From NCBI GenBank assembly GCA_037355855.1, contig CM074761.1, forward strand, positions 3,987,346 through 4,051,345: a stretch of 64,000 bases of DNA, in the 5' to 3' direction. Position numbers and translations under genes: made by a program. Shown piece by piece: positions 22,506 to 33,634 of this stretch. How positions within the stretch are numbered: position 1 is the stretch's first letter; each line of letters begins with the position of its first letter. The stretch comes from Pseudo-nitzschia pungens (taxonomy: Eukaryota; Bacillariophyta; Bacillariophyceae; Bacillariales; Bacillariaceae). The notes below the pieces were generated by a model. The model did not search any database. It was not told the DNA's origin and saw only the letters and a list, made by a program, of their open reading frames with translations.

Positions 22506-23340
22506 TGTCACAGAAAGGACAGAACAGAGACTCTTCCTGAATCTCGAGGAGTAGGGGAACTGTGCCTACCATACTGTGTCAGATGTGTTTGTTCCCGAAG
22601 GGTCTTCCTGGAGGTTTTGTCGTATGCAGTAAAGTTAGATTCCTTCAAATGCCTTTGTGAAGGTCGGTAGCGATCACAAAGTTGTTGTAACAAGAAATTT
22701 GTCGACGACGAAACGTAAGCATTACCGTATCCGTAGGATGGTTTCAATTACTACAAAGTACAACTTGGTATGGTAAAATCTTACCTGATACGTAATGTGA
22801 GATGCGAGTGTGTCTCTGATCGGTTGAAAATTGAAAATACATACCGACACAGATAAGGTTTACTTCGTAAATCTTACTTCGTGTTGTCCTCAGGTACGTA
22901 TCTGTACAAGTAAGTACCGTATGACGTCGGGGACGGAGTACGAGTAGCCTTACGGGAATTGTAGTCAAAACTTGTACCGTACCCCAAAACCTGTTCTGTA
23001 ATTACCGGTATGATTATTGAAATTTTTTTGTGGCTCGCAGACGAAGAGATAATATTCATCAACATACTTATTTGGGGGTCTCATAGGAAAGAAATTTGGG
23101 TTGCCCATCGTAAGGTTACTTATTTATTTATGATTAAGGTTATAACATACGGTAGGATTGCGGAGTAAGGCTTAGTTTTAAGAGCTCACGATCGAGAGTG
23201 ATTATTTATTCGTGAATGTTGAGATGGTGGGGTGAATCTACAATTCCATTTTTAGTCAATCTACAATTTCTATAGATGTGACTACTTTAGTTCCTAAGGT
23301 ACTCGAAACAAAAAAAAATTCCCTTCTCCTCCTCCTCCTT
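22506..23340. other. Intergenic preceding the minisatellite
   Basis: No supported gene. It has TTACGGTA/GGTAAG-like words and ACCGGT at about 23006, and ends in a CTCCTC tract (about 23321-23348) abutting the minisatellite. Confidence 0.45.
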
Positions 23341-23347
23341 GTCCTCC

Positions 23348-24310
23348 TCAATTGGTGCGGATCGGTTGACGCGATAGAGGTGCGGATCGGATGGCGATAG
23401 AGGTGCGGATTACAATAGAGGTGCGGATTGGTTTGCAATAGAGGTGCAGATCGGATGGCGATAGAGGTGCGGATTGCAATAGAGGTGCAGATCGGATGGC
23501 GATAGAGGTGCGGATTGCAATAGAGGTGCGGATCGGATTGCGATAGCGGTGCGGATTGCAATAGAGGTGCGGATCGGAATAGAGGTGCGGATTGCAATAG
23601 AGGTGCAGATTGCAATAGAGGTACGTATCAGTTTGCGATAGAGGTGCTGATCGGTTTGCAATAGAGGTGCGGATTGGAGTGCGATAGAGGTGCGGTTCGG
23701 TTTGCAATAAAGGTGCGGATTGGAGTGCAATAGAGGTGCGGATCGGTTTGCAATAGAGGTGCAGATCGGTTGACGCGATAGAGGTGCGGATTGCAATAGA
23801 GGTGCGGATCGGTTGACGCGATAGAGGTGCGGATTGCAATAGAGGTGCGGATCGGATTGCAATAGAAGTGCAGATCGGTTGACGCGATAGAGGTGCGGAT
23901 CGGTTTGAAATAGAGGTGCGGATCGGTTGACGCGATAGAGGTGCGGATTGCAATAGAGGTGCGGATCGGTTTGAAATAGAGGTGCGGATCGGTTGACGCG
24001 ATAGAGGTGCGGATTGCAATAGAGGTGCGGATCGGATTGCAATAGAGGTGTGGATCGGATTGCAATAGAGGTGCGGATCGCTTTGAAATAGAGGTGCGGA
24101 TCGGTTGACGCGATAGAGGTGCGGATTGCAATAGAGGTGCGGTTTGCAATAGAGGTGCAGATCGGTTGACGCGATAGAGGTGCGGATTGCAATAGAGGTG
24201 CGGATCGGTTTGCGATAGAGGTGCGGATTGCAGTAGAGGTGCGGATCGGTTTGCAATAGAGGTGCAGATCGGTTGACGCGATAGAGGTGCGGATCGGTTT
24301 GCGATAGTTG
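23348..24310. repeat. Minisatellite with 14-bp core and 18/23/25-bp units
   Basis: About 45 units in roughly 960 bp. Each has a core ATAGAGGTGCGGAT followed by one of a few tails: TGCA (18-bp unit), CGGTTTGAA, CGGATTGCA or CGGATGGCG (23-bp units), or CGGTTGACGCG (25-bp unit). The 25-18-23 order recurs locally, so there is higher-order structure. On the minus strand the unit has no stop codon in any frame. All three frames therefore stay open for 700-1000 bp and read monotonous RTSIA, PHLYC or SAPLL peptides. No start context, splice logic or complexity supports translation. It is not CRISPR: spacers are few, short and reused. Confidence 0.92.
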
Positions 24311-24962
24311 ACGCTATATCTGTGAATTCTCGACTGATAATGACTTCAGAAAAGTTGACAGGTTGAAGGTTGACACCTTCAATCACAAAACCCCCGTAAT
24401 CCTAGGAAGTATGAAGTACGTGTACCCGGTACGAGTACCGGTACGTAGTCCGTACCTTCAACCTTTACGAAGTACTTTTATTTTTTATTACATCACGTTT
24501 CGTAGAAACTAGTGCGTAACCTTACGTCTCCTTACTGGTACGTACTCTTTTGAGCATATTCAATATGGCAACCATACCGGTACAGGAATTATGGCATTAT
24601 TTGTTTTGGATAAGGACTGAATGCAAGACTCACTCTTGTCCAGGTTGTCCCAGTTCCGAAGGACCCAATCAACGTCGCCATGGCGAAAGCACGAACGAAG
24701 TCATTCCGAAATTCTGGTGAAACGTTCTACATTCTTCACCTCGTCTTTCGAACGAAATCGAAGGAGGATTCACACCTGGCATCAAAAGGTTCAATCAAGG
24801 AACTGTATGCAGTTCCATTGTACCGGTAGATTGTAGACGGATTCATTTTCAAGATTACAACACCAAATCAACATCAACATCAACATCAACATCAACATCA
24901 ACATCAGCACCAATACGAACACAACAACAACATCAAACATCGAATTCTATTCACCAGCAATC
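24311..24962. other. Intergenic and 5' leader of PNP, with CATCAA repeats
   Basis: ACCGGT palindromes cluster near 24438-24450, 24578 and 24825. A CATCAA hexamer tract (about 24866-24906) lies within 100 bp of the PNP start codon and is probably in its 5' UTR. An open frame at 24621-24836 is unsupported. Confidence 0.5.
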
Positions 24963-26262
24963 ATGTCTCCATCCACCTTACAGGAATCTTTCCTAAACTA
25001 TCGCATTGCCGCCGATTTTCTCTCGAAAAGGCTTCATGTGGAGGGCATGGAATTCCCCAAGATCGGTGTCATTTGTGGTTCTGGTCTTTCGGAACTCTCG
25101 AATGCCTTAGGAGGGGAACACAATATCTGTGAAATACAGTGAAATTCCAGGCTTTCCGGCGCACTGCACTGTTGCAGGTCACAAGGGCGAAATTGTTTTC
25201 GGAACTTTGAGTGGGGTACCTGCTTGTTGTTTCCGAGGACGTTTCCATTCGTACGAGGGTCATGATATGAAAACCGTTGTCCTTCCTGTGACAGTCATGA
25301 GGTGTTTGACTGTAAAAGTGGTCATCGTGACTAACGCCTCAGGAGGTTTGAATGCAGACCTTACTGTGGGTGACGTCATCTGCGTCAGTGACCATCTTGC
25401 AATCCCTCAGCTGGCCGGGAACAATCCATTAGTCGGACCCAATGATGCAGATTTAGGACCAAGATTTCCACCTACTAGTAACGCATACAATGAAGACCTA
25501 AGAAAGACTGCGAAAAAAGCAGCCGACGAATTGGGAATAGATTTTTTGAAAACGCACGGAACCTACTGCTTCGTTTCGGGACCTATGTATGAGAGCAAGG
25601 TTAGTTACATGATGGATATCGATCATTCAGCTTGGATACATAACACAACAAAAAAAACGATTTCTCATGCCTTACGTGTGTTTTCCTTTGCTTTCAACTG
25701 CAACACAGGCGGAATGTCGATTTTTGCGAAACTTGGGAGGAGGTACGTTTTGTGAAGTTTTTTCAGTTCATTTCGAGGGACATTGTTTTCTGTTGTGATT
25801 TGAATTGTTTTGTCGAGGGTTCACTAATTGTTGGATATTTCCGTTTCTGTCATTGTATCGGCATTTTCGGCAGATTGCGTCGGCATGAGCACGATTCCAG
25901 AGGTTGTCACTGCTCATCACTGCGGCATCCAAGTTCTTACACTTTCTCTGGTGACCAATATGGTTGTCATGGAGGGCGATGAAGGGGCCCCTGTTGCGAA
26001 TCACGCAGAAGTACTCGAAGCAGTAGGCGCACGATCAATACAAATGCAGGGATTGGTGAAAAAGATTATCGAAGTATTGGGCAGAGAGAGTTTACACAAA
26101 ATTAAGGATTTGCCTGTTGTCAACCTACAAAGGGCTGTCGATCAGCACAAGCGGATGAGAGGAGCTGCAACAAAGTTTGGTTTTGAGGGATTGTTTGTTC
26201 CTGCAGCTTTAGGCGCAATTTTTTGCACTGTTGCAATCAAAGTTGCTAGAGGATCGATGTGA
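24963..26262 (+). CDS. PNP: Purine nucleoside phosphorylase, trimeric class I (one +1 frame break)
   Basis: Phosphorolysis of inosine/guanosine to the free base and ribose-1-phosphate; purine salvage. Exons 24963-25599, 25709-25742 (34 bp) and 25874-26262 give about 352 aa with matching phases. Family motifs in order: ICGSGLSELSNAL, YSEIPGFPAHCTVAGHKGEIVFG, FHSYEGHD, VTNASGGLN, GPMYESKAECRFLRNLGGD (across both introns) and GMSTIPEVVTAHHCGIQVL with SLVTNMVV. The N-terminal frame (from ATG 24963, through LSNALGG) runs into a TGA 30 bp later, while the rest is one base ahead. The change falls in the G4 run at 25113-25116. A C-terminal hydrophobic segment (FVPAALGAIFCTVAIKVA) extends beyond the usual enzyme and could anchor it in a membrane. 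Confidence 0.92.
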
Positions 26263-26355
26263 TTTGTTCTCGCTAAGGAGTATTGTATAGTAACAATTAC
26301 TAGGGCATACGTAACTGACAAATCATGTAATCGATATTAGTTATTTATTTCATAG

Positions 26356-29300
26356 TTAGCAACTGCAATCGTCTTCATCAATGTCTTTTGACGTGTGATG
26401 CAACAAATCTGGTAACTTGCAAAGCAAATCTTGACGCAGTACCTCACGCGACCGGTCCAAGTATTGCTTAACAATGAGACAGGTGCCCGCGCTCTCGAAA
26501 TGCATTGCCATGTTACCGTTCTTAATCAATGTTGGACTTTTGATATTTTCTGGGCTTCGAATAGCTACATGGAGCCATGAACCGTCAACAGCTGCGGCAA
26601 TAATGTTTCTCAATGAAATTCCGCACAGCAACTTCCCCCGATTTTCTTCCATTTTCTCAACCAATGGTTTCACTATAAATATGTCCGTCGGGTCCAAAAC
26701 TAACGTGAGATTAGCTGTTGGATGAGTTGGACTGCTTGGATCCTCAGACAAATCACTAGATATGATCGCATCCGCCAGGGCTTTTACTACATCCGGATTT
26801 ACTGCAGATTGGAACTTAAAGAACATTCTTCCAGTCAGATCCAGGTCGGCCCCAGTTTTTAGCTTATCCGACAATCCTCCAATCGTTCTCGTGATATTAT
26901 CTGCAGTGTCAGTAGAATTCATTTTCAAGTTTTGATCTGCCTTTGCATCTATACAGAAGCGATCAACAAGGTTGCATAGCGCACGAAAGTGAATGCCCGC
27001 ATTGATATAGAATCGAGCTGTCTCCACCTCGTTTGCGCTCACGCATCTGCTCTGTCGGACCAAAAAGTCTGCATCCATCATATTTTTAAAAGATCCGCGT
27101 CTCGAAAGATGGCAAGTGTAAGTTGCCGAACCCGACTCGTCATAACGACCAGTATATCTATTTTTGATAACCGCCTCCGTTAAATCAAGAAATATGTCAG
27201 ATACTCCAGTGACGTCTCGAAACGCCATTGCTCGCTTAAAAAAATTATCGCGAGCATTTGTCAGCGCAATCCAGACTGGTGATTTCGATAGGGAATTTTT
27301 CACATGTTCTTTGGTTTTGCACCCATCTTGAATGAGGTTGATGACGTTGCGGTGAAGGATCATCACACCTAAATACCCCATACACTCCAGAGCCCGAGTC
27401 GTGATCGCAGAAGGCTTGTGGGATCGAGAAAAAAACTGGGCGATTGAATGTTCAAGTGATTGCGTAGATTCAGAGCCAGAAATCACCCCCGACATTATCA
27501 TTGTGTCTAAATCTGTTTCCTCCGTGTCGAGTACACTTTGTAACAAACATGCTGCTGCGGCTGTCCGCCATTCCCCATATTTTCCTTGCAAGGTTTTCAA
27601 CATTTCGTGACGAAATGGATTAGAGCAAGTTTCCCTCGATTCCTCTTCGTTTACTATATCGCTCAATGCTGGCATGAACACGTAGGCATTGGAAGGTTCG
27701 CTGGACTTTATCGTCAGTTTCGACATCGGAATCGATGTAGACCAAATCGGTGTTGACTTTGGATGGAAGAGAGCCACAGCTAGCATGCGTTGGAATGGTA
27801 TGTACACCAAATTCGAAAACATGTATGAGAAAAAGATTGTCGCAACCTGTGCAGCTGCTTCCTGTTCAGGAATGACATCCAGATCGATCAACCCAACGAC
27901 CAAGAAAGGTCTGGCTGGTGGAGATTGCGAGAGGCTCTTCAACAAAACAGAAACCAATTTCTGAAGTAAAGATTCGCACAGTCGGACGTCCATTCCCCGC
28001 ACATCACTCCAAAATATTTCATGAACCATCCCCATTTCGTCCTTTAGATTCACTAGTTGACTGACAATTGAATTGTGTCGAGCGCCATCGACGACAGGTC
28101 CCCTTGTAATGTTGACCATTCTGCGGTAACGATCCAGCAGACGTTGGCAAAGATGATCGGCAAGTATTCTTTGCGAAATACTGGATCGGCAAATCCATGT
28201 TTGAATTGGCAGGTGTGGTATATGCATTAGATTGATGATGATCGCCAAACACGTGGCATAAATTTGGGAGTCCGACTGAGCGTACGCACTGCAAGCTGTT
28301 TCCAATGCTGCGGTAAAGAGAGGAAATTCCACTCTCGATGCTACGGATTCATCATCGTCGTCGTCGAGGTCATCGTCGTGGTCATTGGCATCATCTCCCC
28401 AACAACAGTTGCTTTCAATTGTTAAAAATGGGAACAAATTGGGATCATCCGCAAGCTGCAACGTCAGATTTTTGAGTAAATCAACGTAGGGTGGTAGCAT
28501 CTTTGCAACGGCTGGTTCAGTCCACTGCTGCAGGGGCAAAATACATTTTATGAGTTCATTGATATAGTTGTTCGACAAAAGGTAGTACACGATGGATTGG
28601 TTGCGAATATCAGAAACAAGCAGTGAAACCGTTTCATATACTTGTGCCTTGACAGTCCCACTCCACACTACACCGTGTACGGATGTAGATGAAGGGGGGT
28701 TTGCATTCATCAAAGATGCAGATGCCGAAGAATCGATAGGATTACTATTCGTTGTTCCCTGACGGACTTCCTTAGCAATATCAACGAAGAGGGATAGAAT
28801 GCACTTTTCGCAAAAATACTCAAAAACGGGATCTGTTCTGACGACTAATGTGCCTTCTTGATTGACCCCACGACCGCCGGGCCCACGACCAAGTGCATGG
28901 TGAGCAACTTCGTCCTCTCCCTCTCCATTCACTACAATATCTCCGATTTGTTGTATCAGCTCGCAAACTCGCCTTTCCAAGGCCTTGGCCCGTTTTATTC
29001 CGCACACGGAGGACTCTTCCCGGATGGCCACGGCCCCATAATTATCGCCTTCCTTGTCCGGCGACTTAGTGGCCGCAAGCATCCGGAATGCCGTTGCCAG
29101 ATCCACCTTATCATTACTGTAACCATTGTTTCCAACACCAAAAGAATTCAGAGTAGGATTTCCCAAGACACGCTGACTACTCTGAGTATTCCAGGTTTCT
29201 TCGCGGAATTTCTCGATATTGTCACTTCTCTCGTCGACTGTGCCTCCGGCGAGAAGAGCACTACCACTTTCTCTATTGTTGCTGTTGTTGTTTTTGTTTT

Positions 29301-29535
29301 TGCTGTTGCTTTTGCTCCTTGTCTTATCTTTGGATGGCGTGAGGTTTCGACGAAAGGAAAATCTCGTCGATTTCCTATGACACTCTACATCTTTGTCATT
29401 GATGCCTCTCCTTTCTCCTAGACTGTCGTTATCCAAGTCTATGTGCCGAAGAAGATCGGTATAAACCGCTCGCAAGCGATCGATGGGATCAGTGTTGGGA
29501 CTCCTCGGTAGGAGCGAGAGGAGATAATTTGTCAT
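26356..29535 (-). CDS. CLEC16A/TT9-like FPL-domain protein
   Basis: Intronless, about 1059 aa from the ATG at 29535; the open frame runs 25 codons further without an ATG. CLEC16A proteins act in endosome, autophagy and mitophagy traffic. The FPL-type match at about 290-390 includes VYETVSLLVSDIRNQSIVYYLLSNNYINELI and LPPYVDLLKNLTLQLADDPNLFPFLT, close to the 'YYLLSNNYVN...FLKTLSLKLN' block of CLEC16A. The remaining sequence is helical and alpha-solenoid-like, with an Asn/Ser-rich basic insert near 50-100 and an acidic Asp tract near 410. No frame break in 3.2 kb. It converges on PNP with 93 bp between stops. Confidence 0.8.
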   Translation of the reverse strand: MTNYLLSLLPRSPNTDPIDRLRAVYTDLLRHIDLDNDSLGERRGINDKDVECHRKSTRFSFRRNLTPSKDKTRSKSNSKNKNNNSNNRESGSALLAGGTVDERSDNIEKFREETWNTQSSQRVLGNPTLNSFGVGNNGYSNDKVDLATAFRMLAATKSPDKEGDNYGAVAIREESSVCGIKRAKALERRVCELIQQIGDIVVNGEGEDEVAHHALGRGPGGRGVNQEGTLVVRTDPVFEYFCEKCILSLFVDIAKEVRQGTTNSNPIDSSASASLMNANPPSSTSVHGVVWSGTVKAQVYETVSLLVSDIRNQSIVYYLLSNNYINELIKCILPLQQWTEPAVAKMLPPYVDLLKNLTLQLADDPNLFPFLTIESNCCWGDDANDHDDDLDDDDDESVASRVEFPLFTAALETACSAYAQSDSQIYATCLAIIINLMHIPHLPIQTWICRSSISQRILADHLCQRLLDRYRRMVNITRGPVVDGARHNSIVSQLVNLKDEMGMVHEIFWSDVRGMDVRLCESLLQKLVSVLLKSLSQSPPARPFLVVGLIDLDVIPEQEAAAQVATIFFSYMFSNLVYIPFQRMLAVALFHPKSTPIWSTSIPMSKLTIKSSEPSNAYVFMPALSDIVNEEESRETCSNPFRHEMLKTLQGKYGEWRTAAAACLLQSVLDTEETDLDTMIMSGVISGSESTQSLEHSIAQFFSRSHKPSAITTRALECMGYLGVMILHRNVINLIQDGCKTKEHVKNSLSKSPVWIALTNARDNFFKRAMAFRDVTGVSDIFLDLTEAVIKNRYTGRYDESGSATYTCHLSRRGSFKNMMDADFLVRQSRCVSANEVETARFYINAGIHFRALCNLVDRFCIDAKADQNLKMNSTDTADNITRTIGGLSDKLKTGADLDLTGRMFFKFQSAVNPDVVKALADAIISSDLSEDPSSPTHPTANLTLVLDPTDIFIVKPLVEKMEENRGKLLCGISLRNIIAAAVDGSWLHVAIRSPENIKSPTLIKNGNMAMHFESAGTCLIVKQYLDRSREVLRQDLLCKLPDLLHHTSKDIDEDDCSC

Positions 29536-30437
29536 TGCTACGGTCGAGTCGCTTCCTCTCACGACTTCCCTCTTTTCCCCTTTCTTTTCTTCTCGGTCTT
29601 TGCTCTGCAACTCCTCTGGCTACTTTCGTTGAAGAGTCACTGCCTCGTTTTCAACACTTGCCACGGGCCAGCATTACCTTCCCGCCGTTCAATAAGAATC
29701 AATCAACCTCTGTTTGCAAGAACAGACGAGAGATGAGAGATTACAAAAATCTACAAGAAACTAGCAACGGATCGAAAAGTGCCGTAAAACGGAGTCTGCG
29801 ATGCTGACCGTTACCGACCGTTATCCGATCGGGTGAGAAAGGGATGATCGATCATGGTCATTTTTTGACCGAAAAATGCACTACGTATGATTCTACGTTG
29901 GACCGTGCTATGTATACCATGTACTACGTACGACGTAAGTTACTTCGACGAATCATAGTACTAGTATTTCTTCCAATTTTCATTCGTGCGAAAGTTTAGT
30001 TATGTCTTGAATCACGACTACACGTAGAAGTAATCCATTTAGTCGAGTTTTGTGACACCCACTAGAATAGCTCTTTATCAACGTCAATCCTCGTACAAAA
30101 AAAACAGCCGTTTGTAGCGACCGGTGAGGTCTTACGAGTACGTTTGCTGCGTGAAGAACTCGAACGAAATAAGTGATTTAGATCATGTTTTCACCACTTT
30201 CATACCGGTAGTATGTCATTCTTTGCCTTCGCTTCATGCTTTATCGCAAGTTCAATCGTCCCGATGATGCTTTGTACATCATCATAATGAAATTCTAATC
30301 GCAATACGCACAAAATTATTATCTTTCACAAAATAAGAAAGGAACGAAGGAGCAACGGACGAAATACGACTCAGCTGCAACCCCAATCGATCGCAAGCAC
30401 AATTATATTCAAAGTTGCCATCACACTCCCTATCACA
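29536..30437. other. Intergenic, divergent promoter region
   Basis: Between the divergent CLEC16A-like and membrane-protein genes. It contains GTAC-rich words (about 29915-29950) and ACCGGT copies near 30120 and 30205. No gene supported. Confidence 0.5.
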
Positions 30438-31443
30438 ATGACGCAGAATCCTCTTGGCCAGCATTCCCAGTCTCATCATTCGGCATCGCCGACGTCCACG
30501 GTTCTAAATCCATTTCGCGCTAAGAGGACAGTGTTGATTTTCACTTGGGCTTGCCATTTTGCTGCCTCTATATTGGTTATGGTGTGGGGAAGCTTGTACT
30601 ACGACGAGGAACGCAAGTACATTCCTGTCGATGCGAATGGTGTCGCTACTGCGATTGGAAACAACGCACAGTGTTCAAAGGCGTACGCGAACGTTCTGGC
30701 ATCCGGAGTGGAGGAGGATGGCGCAACGATTTGTTGCCCAACACTAACAGACAGCAGGGGCGGAATTTGCGACTCTATCCCATGGTACCTGCCAATTGCC
30801 AGGCGGCTCACGAAACTCCCCGAGGCGTGGTTGATACCACTATTCCCCTTGTTGATACGAGCAGTAGTGGAATTCCTTTCACGGCAAACATCTCCTCCTG
30901 CTAGCGATGATGGAACGGCATCGAAACGGCAAAAAGAAATCAACACGCTCGCCATTCGAAGGCTTTTGCTCTACTTTGGATTGATGCAGTTGCGTGGATT
31001 TGTTCTGTACCTGCTATTCGATGCAATCGAGAATCAAATTGTCGGTTCAGGAGGGGATGTTTGTTGGTACGACGGCGTGCTGCGAAGCTCCCAAACCGTT
31101 TGCAAGGGAAGAGCCACGGACTTTTCGGATCACGTGGTTTTGGTTTTTGCCCAGCTCCTCCCTATTCCCTTAACGGAAGTATTGTTTTCGTTCGTGGCCC
31201 CGTTTTGGAGAGACCGCGGTAGGTACGGAAGAGTGGACACCCACACTACTGGTAATAGGATTGGTCTATATATATGGCATTTGCTTTCTTGGAACGTTCA
31301 AGACAGCGGCCCATTTTCATACGCAGCTCGAGATAATCCTGGGGTATCTGATTAGTCTTGTGGTTCAGATTCCACTTTTCCTTGTCCTCTGCACATCGTA
31401 TCTGGTACCCACAAGGGACTACTTCTTTGGTCCTGGAATGTAA
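30438..31443 (+). CDS. Unknown polytopic membrane protein (one +1 frame break)
   Basis: About 334 aa; I do not recognise the family. Hydrophobic segments: LIFTWACHFAASILVMVWG, LIPLFPLLIRAVVEFL, LLLYFGLMQLRGFVLYLLF, HVVLVFAQLLPIPLTEVLF and a C-terminal pair (YGICFLGTF; ILGYLISLVVQIPLFLVLC), so five or six spans. Several Cys pairs lie in the first loop (ATICCPTLTD, GGICDSIPWYLP), perhaps lumenal disulfides. The annotated frame would stop at 31355 after a polar tail, but one base on (site between about 31256 and 31275, in a TATATAT tract) it continues with two more spans and ends at 31443. The second version is the better protein. Gemin2 lies tail-to-tail 238 bp away. Confidence 0.7.
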
Positions 31444-31681
31444 GAAGGTAGTTTCGGGAACTTGTCCGACACGAAACGAGCCTTGCTCCGAGTCTACCAT
31501 TCAAGGTGGAAGCAAAATTCTCGCTACACTACACAATAATGTCAGCAAGAGAAAGACTGAATAAAGCTTCGATATTAGGCTGACTCCCGTGAACCATGTT
31601 GTCATGATGGAATCAAAAGGTTTTGGCTTGGTTTGGTTCTTTTTCAAAACATCGCTGCGACTGTAATCATCGCAGTACCCA

Positions 31682-32750
31682 TCATTCACAAGTCATAATT
31701 TTGTTCAAGGATCCACCTTGCTCGAAGTACACTCCAATAAGCACTATGAGTACATTCAATTTCGATAGATTGCTTCGATCTTTTTCGCCTCTGCTAAAAT
31801 CTATTTTTGACCTGGCCAACGTCAAGTCTTTGAGCAAACCAAACAGTACGGCTGCATCGTCTCGGTGAATAGGTTTTTCGAGTCTCGACAAAAGCGCATA
31901 GATCCATTCCCCCCTTCGGCCCGTGCCGGCTGTTATGCACCATCCCAAGTGAACATAGTAAGTCAAATGAGACAAGACACGCCGTACCATCACTTGGTCC
32001 ATCTGCAACAGCAATCGGACGTTCGGCTCGTAGCCATCGACAGGAAGATTGTTGCGCCAAGGAGGTACTTTCTCCTCTTGTGAATCTGAAATTGCTGCAC
32101 CAACCTCTTTGCCCTTACCACGGCTCCCGTTGCCGTTGCCGTTGTTGTCATAGTCGTCGCCAAAGTAGGCCCCGGTATTCCCGCTCGCCTCGTCATCCCC
32201 AACACAAAATATATGCCAAGAAGGTCTGTCTTTCATAGTTGGAAGGGGAATTCTGCTAGTTTGTTTGCCTCCGAACCCCTGTGCCTTGGATCGTTCTAGA
32301 TATTCGCGCAATCGTTCGAAATTAGAAATCACAGACTTGGACCAGTCGGCTACGTTCCCCGTCGACGGCAGGTGTCGAATAGAGGGAGGGGGAGTCAATG
32401 AGGTGCGTCTCGACAAAAGATAGGACAAGGATGCGGCAGAACCGTCAATAGGAACATAGCTGCTTTTTTGTGACAACGATGCTGTCACCGACTCTCCCGC
32501 CCTTATTTTGTCGTTCTTCCTTTGGTTCGGCAACGAAAATATCTGGCATCCCTTTTGCTTCTCGCATGACTCGTGCCAAGTAATCACTGGCGTCCATCGA
32601 TTCGATCCCATCAAACCCGACGGGATCATTTGCGTCAACCTCATTCGGTTTCGACCTTCCCTCTTTGTTTGACGATGACGATGACGAAGACGACTCTTCT
32701 CGACGTTTCCTTCTACGATTGAAGTAGGTTGGAAGACAAGGTTGTGACAT
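31682..32750 (-). CDS. GEMIN2: Gemin2/SIP1-like SMN-complex protein (one +1 frame break)
   Basis: Gemin2 binds SMN and the Sm pentamer during snRNP assembly. About 355 aa after correction. N-terminal: CLPTYFNRRRK, basic and Ser-rich, then DPVGFDGIESMDASDYLARVMREAKGMPDIFVA, matching the Gemin2 '[24 protein letters not shown]' region. C-terminal: EWIYALLSRLEKPIHRDD and LNVLIVLIGVYFEQ, matching 'RWLYALLACLEKPL' and 'LNLLICLVSRYFDQ'. The two parts lie in frames one base apart. The first stops after QLCSY; the second reads SSYVPIDGSAASLSYLL. The change falls at or next to the A6 run (T6 on the plus strand, 32464-32469). A Gly/Asn/Asp insert (about 225-250) is a lineage-specific loop. Confidence 0.85.
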
Positions 32751-33634
32751 TGTTTTCAGACTGATTCGACCGCGGCCAAGAAAATCGAGGGAACGATTCT
32801 ATTTTAACAGGATTGTTTGACTGGAGTTGGGTGCGGTTGTTAGTGTTTCGTGTTGCAAGCTGCAAGCAAAAGCGAATTGGTTCGTAAATCTTACGGTAAG
32901 TTTTATGATGCCCTGTGATTTTCCATCTCACGACTGGAGTCGCAATGAAGCAAGTGAAGAAGTTTCAGGGGATGGAAAAATGCTTCGTTTCCAGAAGTTA
33001 CTCCCCTAATTGAAGACGGCGTTTCAACCTGGCTTACCTTCTGTTTCTTATTTCCCCTCAAACAAACAAACAAACAAACACACAATCAAAGGAAGTCCAA
33101 TCTAAGTGATCAGTTCATGGCAGGCCTACAAGGGTGATTTTTTTGTGAACTTCAAGAACAAAGTATTGGAAACACATGGCAGGACATCACAGCAGTATTA
33201 TTACATATGGACAAGAAACGCTATCATTCACCATCAGATCCACCGGTGAAGAGCAAATTTAGAAGGGTTCTACTAGATCTACTTTTCGCCGAATGTCAGG
33301 CTACTACATTGGGTTTGTGCCACATTTGAGTAGCAACAAAACCTTGACCTCACATGTGGAGTAATGATGAAAAGGGAAGTATTCAACGGCCTTATTCCAC
33401 ATTTTCATTCGAGTTCTTCATTCCAGTTTGGTTCTGTTCGCGACATTTTTCAACATTCATTTTTCGGCAAAGTGTGGTAAACTGAACAACTATGGATGAA
33501 GGCTCTTTCCGTTGCTTGCTTTTTGCTATTTTCAGTATCGAAAGAGGAATGACAAATGGCAAGTCACACCGTCACAGGACTATGTGCATGAGTCTTATCT
33601 CAGCAATGCATTGCACATCAAATTTGTCAAAATG
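32751..33634. other. Intergenic between Gemin2 and MCM8
   Basis: Holds the Gemin2 promoter and the 3' flank of MCM8. Aside from a CAAA repeat (about 33060-33080) I see no structure. Six-frame translation gives only short, weak frames. Confidence 0.5.

Noticed and set aside
23348..24310. CRISPR-like array or protein-coding repeats in the minisatellite
   Set aside because: Tails are short and reused rather than unique spacers, the organism is eukaryotic, and the open frames exist only because the unit lacks stops in any phase.
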